DNA of 64,000 nucleotides. It comes from Parabacteroides sp. PF5-6 (GTDB lineage: Bacteria > Bacteroidota > Bacteroidia > Bacteroidales > Tannerellaceae). Each line of letters starts with the position of its first letter. Within the stretch, counting starts at the first letter, position 1. A model generated the notes under the pieces. That model searched no databases, was not told the origin of the DNA, and worked only from the letters and a program-made list of their open reading frames with translations. This document shows positions 62,234 to 64,000 of the stretch, piece after piece. The stretch spans positions 36,130 to 100,129 of the forward strand of contig NZ_JAQFIN010000013.1 in the NCBI RefSeq assembly GCF_029504695.1. Direction: 5' to 3'. The position numbers were made by a program, and so were the translations under genes.

Positions 62234-63826
62234 ATGAAGAAAGTCCTCTTATCGCTGCTTCTGACGACGACCATCCTGTCTCTCGGAGCGCAGAACACCA
62301 ACAATAAGGATGCCCGGAAGTTGCAGATGGCGCTCTATGCCATTAGCAACCTGTATGTCGACTCGACAGACCAGAGTAAACTGGTAGAAGATGGAATCAT
62401 CGGTATGCTCGAGAAACTCGATCCCCACTCGAACTACCTCAATCCGGAAGAGACCAAAGAGATGACCGAACCATTGCAAGGCAACTTCGACGGCATCGGT
62501 ATCCAGTTTAATATGCTGACCGACACGCTCTACGTGATCCAGGTGATCCCCGGCGGACCGTCGGAACGGGTAGGCCTGCGGGCCGGCGACCGGATCATCC
62601 AGGTGAACGATACCCTGATCGCCGGTGTGCAGATGAAGACCAACGACATCATGAAACGCCTGCGGGGCAAGAAAGGCACGGAGGTGACCGTCAAGGTCCT
62701 GCGCGATAAGAACCCCGAACTCCTGGCGTTCAAGATCGTGCGCGATAAGATCCCCGTATTCAGTCTCGATGCCGCCTATATGCTCGACAAAGCGACCGGA
62801 TACATCAAACTCAACCGCTTCGCGGCGTCCACCCTCGACGAATACAAAGAGGAATTCGCTAAACTGCGGAAGAAAGGCATGAAGAACCTGGTGCTCGACC
62901 TGCAAGGCAACGGCGGCGGCTTCCTGAATATTGCCATCGACCTGGCGGATGAGTTCCTGGACAAAGGCAAACTGATCGTCTATACCGAAGGCGTGAACCA
63001 ACCCCGCGAAGAGGCCAATGCCACGGGCAAAGGCGACTTCGAACAGGGACGGCTGGTGATCCTGGTCGACGAAGGCTCGGCCTCGGCAAGCGAGATCGTC
63101 TCGGGAGCGATTCAGGACTGGGACCGCGGGGTGATCGTCGGACGACGCACCTTCGGTAAAGGGCTGGTACAGAAACCAATCCCCCTGCCCGACGGCTCGA
63201 TGATCCGACTGACCGTATCGCGCTATTTCACGCCCAACGGACGCTCGATCCAGAAACCCTACGAGAAAGGCGATGCCGAAGCTTACCAGCACGACCTGAT
63301 CGACCGCTACAACAAAGGCGAACTGATGAGCGCCGACAGCATTCATTTCCCCGATTCGATGAAGTATAACACCTTGACCACCGGACGCACAGTCTATGGC
63401 GGGGGTGGTATCATGCCGGATATCTTTATCCCGCTCGATACGACCCTTTCTTCGCCTTACCACCGCCGCTTGATCGCGACCGGTATCGTCAACCGTGCGG
63501 CGATGAACTACCTCGATCAGCAACGCGCCGAGATGACTCGTCAATACAAGAACTTCGACAGCTACAAAGCCGGTTTCACCATCCCCGAAAGCCTCCTGCA
63601 ACAAGTCGTTGAGATGGCCAACGAGGAAAAGATCGAGTACAACGAAGAGCAGTTCAACCACGCCAAACCGTTATTGATGCTGCAACTCAAGGCATTGATC
63701 GCGCGCGATATGTACGAGATGAACGAATACTTCCAGATCATCAACGACATAAACGACAGCCTCAAAGCCGCCCTGCAGATCATCAACGACCCGAAAGCGT
63801 ATGAATTGACGCTAAAACGTCAATAA
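62234..63826 (+). CDS. Carboxy-terminal processing peptidase CtpA-like (S41)
   Basis: 530 residues with a signal peptide (MKKVLLSLLLTTTILSLGAQ). A PDZ domain (about 85-170, IQVIPGGPSERVGLRAGDRI) precedes the S41 core with catalytic Ser in DEGSASASEIVSGAI and Lys in RRTFGKGLVQKPIPLPDGSM. A helical C-terminal region follows. It is a periplasmic tail-specific protease. It lies 19 bases after coaD, so it is probably co-transcribed with parE-coaD. A symmetrical heptad hairpin follows the stop directly. Confidence 0.94.
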   Translation: MKKVLLSLLLTTTILSLGAQNTNNKDARKLQMALYAISNLYVDSTDQSKLVEDGIIGMLEKLDPHSNYLNPEETKEMTEPLQGNFDGIGIQFNMLTDTLYVIQVIPGGPSERVGLRAGDRIIQVNDTLIAGVQMKTNDIMKRLRGKKGTEVTVKVLRDKNPELLAFKIVRDKIPVFSLDAAYMLDKATGYIKLNRFAASTLDEYKEEFAKLRKKGMKNLVLDLQGNGGGFLNIAIDLADEFLDKGKLIVYTEGVNQPREEANATGKGDFEQGRLVILVDEGSASASEIVSGAIQDWDRGVIVGRRTFGKGLVQKPIPLPDGSMIRLTVSRYFTPNGRSIQKPYEKGDAEAYQHDLIDRYNKGELMSADSIHFPDSMKYNTLTTGRTVYGGGGIMPDIFIPLDTTLSSPYHRRLIATGIVNRAAMNYLDQQRAEMTRQYKNFDSYKAGFTIPESLLQQVVEMANEEKIEYNEEQFNHAKPLLMLQLKALIARDMYEMNEYFQIINDINDSLKAALQIINDPKAYELTLKRQ

Positions 63827-63907
63827 TTATGAATTATGAGTTATGAATTATGAGAAAAACGCTCACTCATAGTTCACTTCTCATAATTCATAATTCATAA
63901 TTCACAA
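63827..63907. repeat. Heptad hairpin, four units each arm (TTATGAA/TTCATAA)
   Basis: TTATGAA, TTATGAG, TTATGAA, TTATGAG (63827-63854), a 25-base loop, then CTCATAA, TTCATAA, TTCATAA, TTCACAA (63880-63907). The arms pair over 28 bases with one mismatch. It starts immediately after the S41 stop and ends three bases before the stop of a probable convergent gene. Confidence 0.95.
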
Positions 63908-63910
63908 TTA

Positions 63911-64000
63911 CTACTGATGCGTTAATTTTTTAATTTCAACCGTAACAGGTTGATTATATATAAGATACAAGCGTTCTTTGATTTTTTGATTTGAATTGAC
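63911..64000 (-). CDS. C-terminal end of a possible convergent gene (partial)
   Basis: Read on the minus strand, 29 codons stay open to a TAG at 63911-63913. The peptide ends IKERLYLIYNQPVTVEIKKL followed by THQ, a sensible composition for an AT-rich window edge. Too short to identify. Its position immediately beyond the heptad hairpin fits a convergent gene end. Confidence 0.4.
   Translation of the reverse strand, partial: VNSNQKIKERLYLIYNQPVTVEIKKLTHQ

Noticed and set aside
62249..63661. 470-codon frame antisense to the S41 protease
   Set aside because: The S41 gene is unambiguous; the antisense product matches nothing known.

Overview
The window comes from a member of the Bacteroidota, order Bacteroidales, most likely near Parabacteroides/Tannerella (the genus is inference). 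The evidence is the recurrent Bacteroidetes -7 promoter box TAnnTTTG, with a -33 TTG about 17-20 bases upstream where it can be seen; almost no Shine-Dalgarno sequences; and lineage-typical genes: a GH92 mannosidase, a C10 peptidase, an M56 sensor ending in TonB domains, DUF4286, DUF4292, a DUF6266-like protein, the long IspG and a TlpA/DUF4369-like lipoprotein.

Layout. 0-9 kb: an AI-2E family permease cut by the window edge, the penicillin-binding protein DacB, then a leftward six-gene unit (TolC, HlyD, ABC ATPase, ABC permease, LytS-type kinase, LytTR regulator) forming a tripartite export system with its own two-component system. 9-29.6 kb: an esterase, a DUF6266-like protein behind two unusual short-period arrays, a DPP-IV-like peptidase, a secreted C10 protease, a BlaI/BlaR1-like/TPR module, a second AI-2E permease, an S41 lipoprotein with a Na/Pi cotransporter, a TGS-nucleoside kinase with an EamA transporter, GH92, and ruvC with DUF4286. 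29.6-34.1 kb: an AT-richer accessory stretch beginning at tRNA-Ala(GGC): a zinc-ribbon remnant, a HicBA pair whose toxin carries a SEC-C tail, a 215-bp element with 39-bp inverted ends, a uracil-DNA-glycosylase-like protein, RtcB and a WYL-domain fragment. 34.1-48.4 kb: uvrA, then leftward housekeeping genes (EnvC-like, DUF4292, TPR, dut, ispG, purE, gcvH, a PAP2-like membrane protein, rpoN, an acyl-CoA ligase). 48.8-64 kb: PadR-PspC, HIT, greA, a cysteine-less redoxin, pnp, HigBA, rnr, a GNAT protein, parE, coaD and an S41 protease.

The most unusual content is between the genes. Two classes of short-period, locus-specific arrays recur. One has a period of exactly 7 bp, often as facing arms of a hairpin, placed just after stop codons and even inside an apparent core operon (about 5.5, 39.2, 41.4, 43.4, 59.8 and 63.8 kb). 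The other has a period of 21, 22 or 11 bp (10.2, 10.4, 31.1, 32.2, 48.5, 48.6, 55.2 and 58.4 kb). The repeat sequence differs from locus to locus while the period and dyad architecture are kept. At 58.4 kb paired substitutions preserve the palindromes. I do not recognise these as a named family, and they are the best candidate here for something undescribed.

No rRNA, CRISPR array, complete insertion sequence or prophage is visible.
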